Assembly (NCBI GenBank): GCA_002308635.1
Contig: DBWG01000071.1
Location: forward strand, 2,509 to 7,542
DNA length: 5,034 nt
Reading direction: 5' to 3'
DNA from: Ruminococcaceae bacterium UBA1244
GTDB lineage: Bacteria; Bacillota; Clostridia; Oscillospirales; Acutalibacteraceae
Position 1 is the stretch's first letter. Each line of letters opens with the position of its first letter. The notes under the pieces are model-generated. The model saw only the letters and a list, made by a program, of their open reading frames with translations, was not told the origin of the DNA and searched no databases. Shown in pieces: positions 4,634-5,034 of the stretch. The position numbers and the translations under genes are program-made.

Positions 4634-5034
4634 ATGAAAAGAAAATCAGTGTCGGAACGTATTATCTCTTTTTTATCGGCTGCTGCTCTCTTTGTTACAA
4701 TCTATGCACTTATATTTCCGTATATGACTATTTACACCCAAGCCGCATCTTTTTACAAAGTACGTTTTCATTATGTTGACGGTGACGGAAATGATATAAT
4801 CCAGCCTGCCGAGCGTGTCATGCAGTACAGCAGAACCGCTGTCGATATGCATTCACAGTCTTATGCAAAGGATATTGAGGGATATAATTTTATGGCGTCA
4901 TTATACGGCAGTGCAGAGGGTGACCGCTTCCAATATATCCAGAACCAGAAAAGCTCCTCAGGCGGAATTATAATAAATCTCAAAACTGACAGAATGTATG
5001 CGGCTGACAGCAGTAATGTTCCTCTTACGTCCGA
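4634..5034 (+). CDS. N-terminal part of a secreted or surface protein of unknown function (3' end outside window)
   Basis: The frame opens at ATG 4634, with GAGGA (4623-4627) 6 bases upstream, and runs without a stop to the window edge (133 codons). Residues 1-38 look like a Gram-positive signal peptide: KRK near the N-terminus, a hydrophobic stretch at about 10-34, and a likely cleavage at TQAA (35-38). The mature protein begins SFYKVRFHYVDGDGN, a strand-plus-Asp/Gly-turn pattern reminiscent of MucBP- or Ig-like surface modules, but similarity is too short to name a domain. IIINLKTDRMYAADSS follows. It is divergent from the TetR gene and probably under its control. A longer frame on the same strand (4552-4779) overlaps it but has no ribosome binding site and no sensible protein, so this frame is preferred. 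Confidence 0.8.
   Translation, partial: MKRKSVSERIISFLSAAALFVTIYALIFPYMTIYTQAASFYKVRFHYVDGDGNDIIQPAERVMQYSRTAVDMHSQSYAKDIEGYNFMASLYGSAEGDRFQYIQNQKSSSGGIIINLKTDRMYAADSSNVPLTS

Noticed and set aside
4552..4779. Plus-strand 75-codon frame
   Set aside because: No ribosome binding site, a start between the putative -35 and -10 boxes, and overlap in another frame with a gene that has a signal peptide and ribosome binding site.

Overview
The window looks like chromosomal DNA of a gut or rumen Firmicute, most likely Ruminococcus or a close relative in the Oscillospiraceae. This is inferred from moderate G+C, Gram-positive style ribosome binding sites and sigma-A promoters, a repeat-rich surface-type protein, a TetR_C_8-like regulator, and a DnaB-like helicase remnant of a kind I associate with Firmicute mobile elements. 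No species can be fixed from the sequence alone.

Layout. Positions 1-807 are the 3' end of a gene for a protein of tandem 94-residue beta-sandwich-like repeats, closed by a strong terminator (825-860). Positions 861-1396 hold no intact gene. They contain two copies of a 38-bp direct repeat, two half copies of a palindromic repeat (GTCATTCTGAGCG...), and the broken C-terminus of a DnaB-like helicase (1181-1330). Positions 1397-3724 form a compact cassette: a 13-bp repeat array (A), an operator-like nested palindrome with an excellent promoter, a Fic-domain gene with an N-terminal helix-turn-helix (1560-2456), a second array (B), parA (2582-3352), a ribbon-helix-helix gene (3359-3625), and a third array (C). 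A full-length palindromic repeat (3724-3779) and one stray 13-bp unit follow. A TetR-family gene lies on the minus strand (3874-4446), with its terminator at 3804-3836. Divergent from it is the start of a secreted-protein gene (4634 to the window end).

How it fits together. ParA plus a small ribbon-helix-helix protein is the protein set of a type Ib plasmid partition system. The three arrays of 13-bp units are good candidates for its centromere and operator sites. A self-inhibited Fic AMP-transferase with its own DNA-binding domain shares the cassette and the same arrays. With the helicase remnant next door, the region reads as the stabilisation module of a plasmid or integrative element, now integrated and partly decayed. 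The TetR gene and the divergent secreted-protein gene look like a separate regulator-target pair: 8-bp inverted half-sites overlap the TetR promoter and lie beside the putative divergent promoter.
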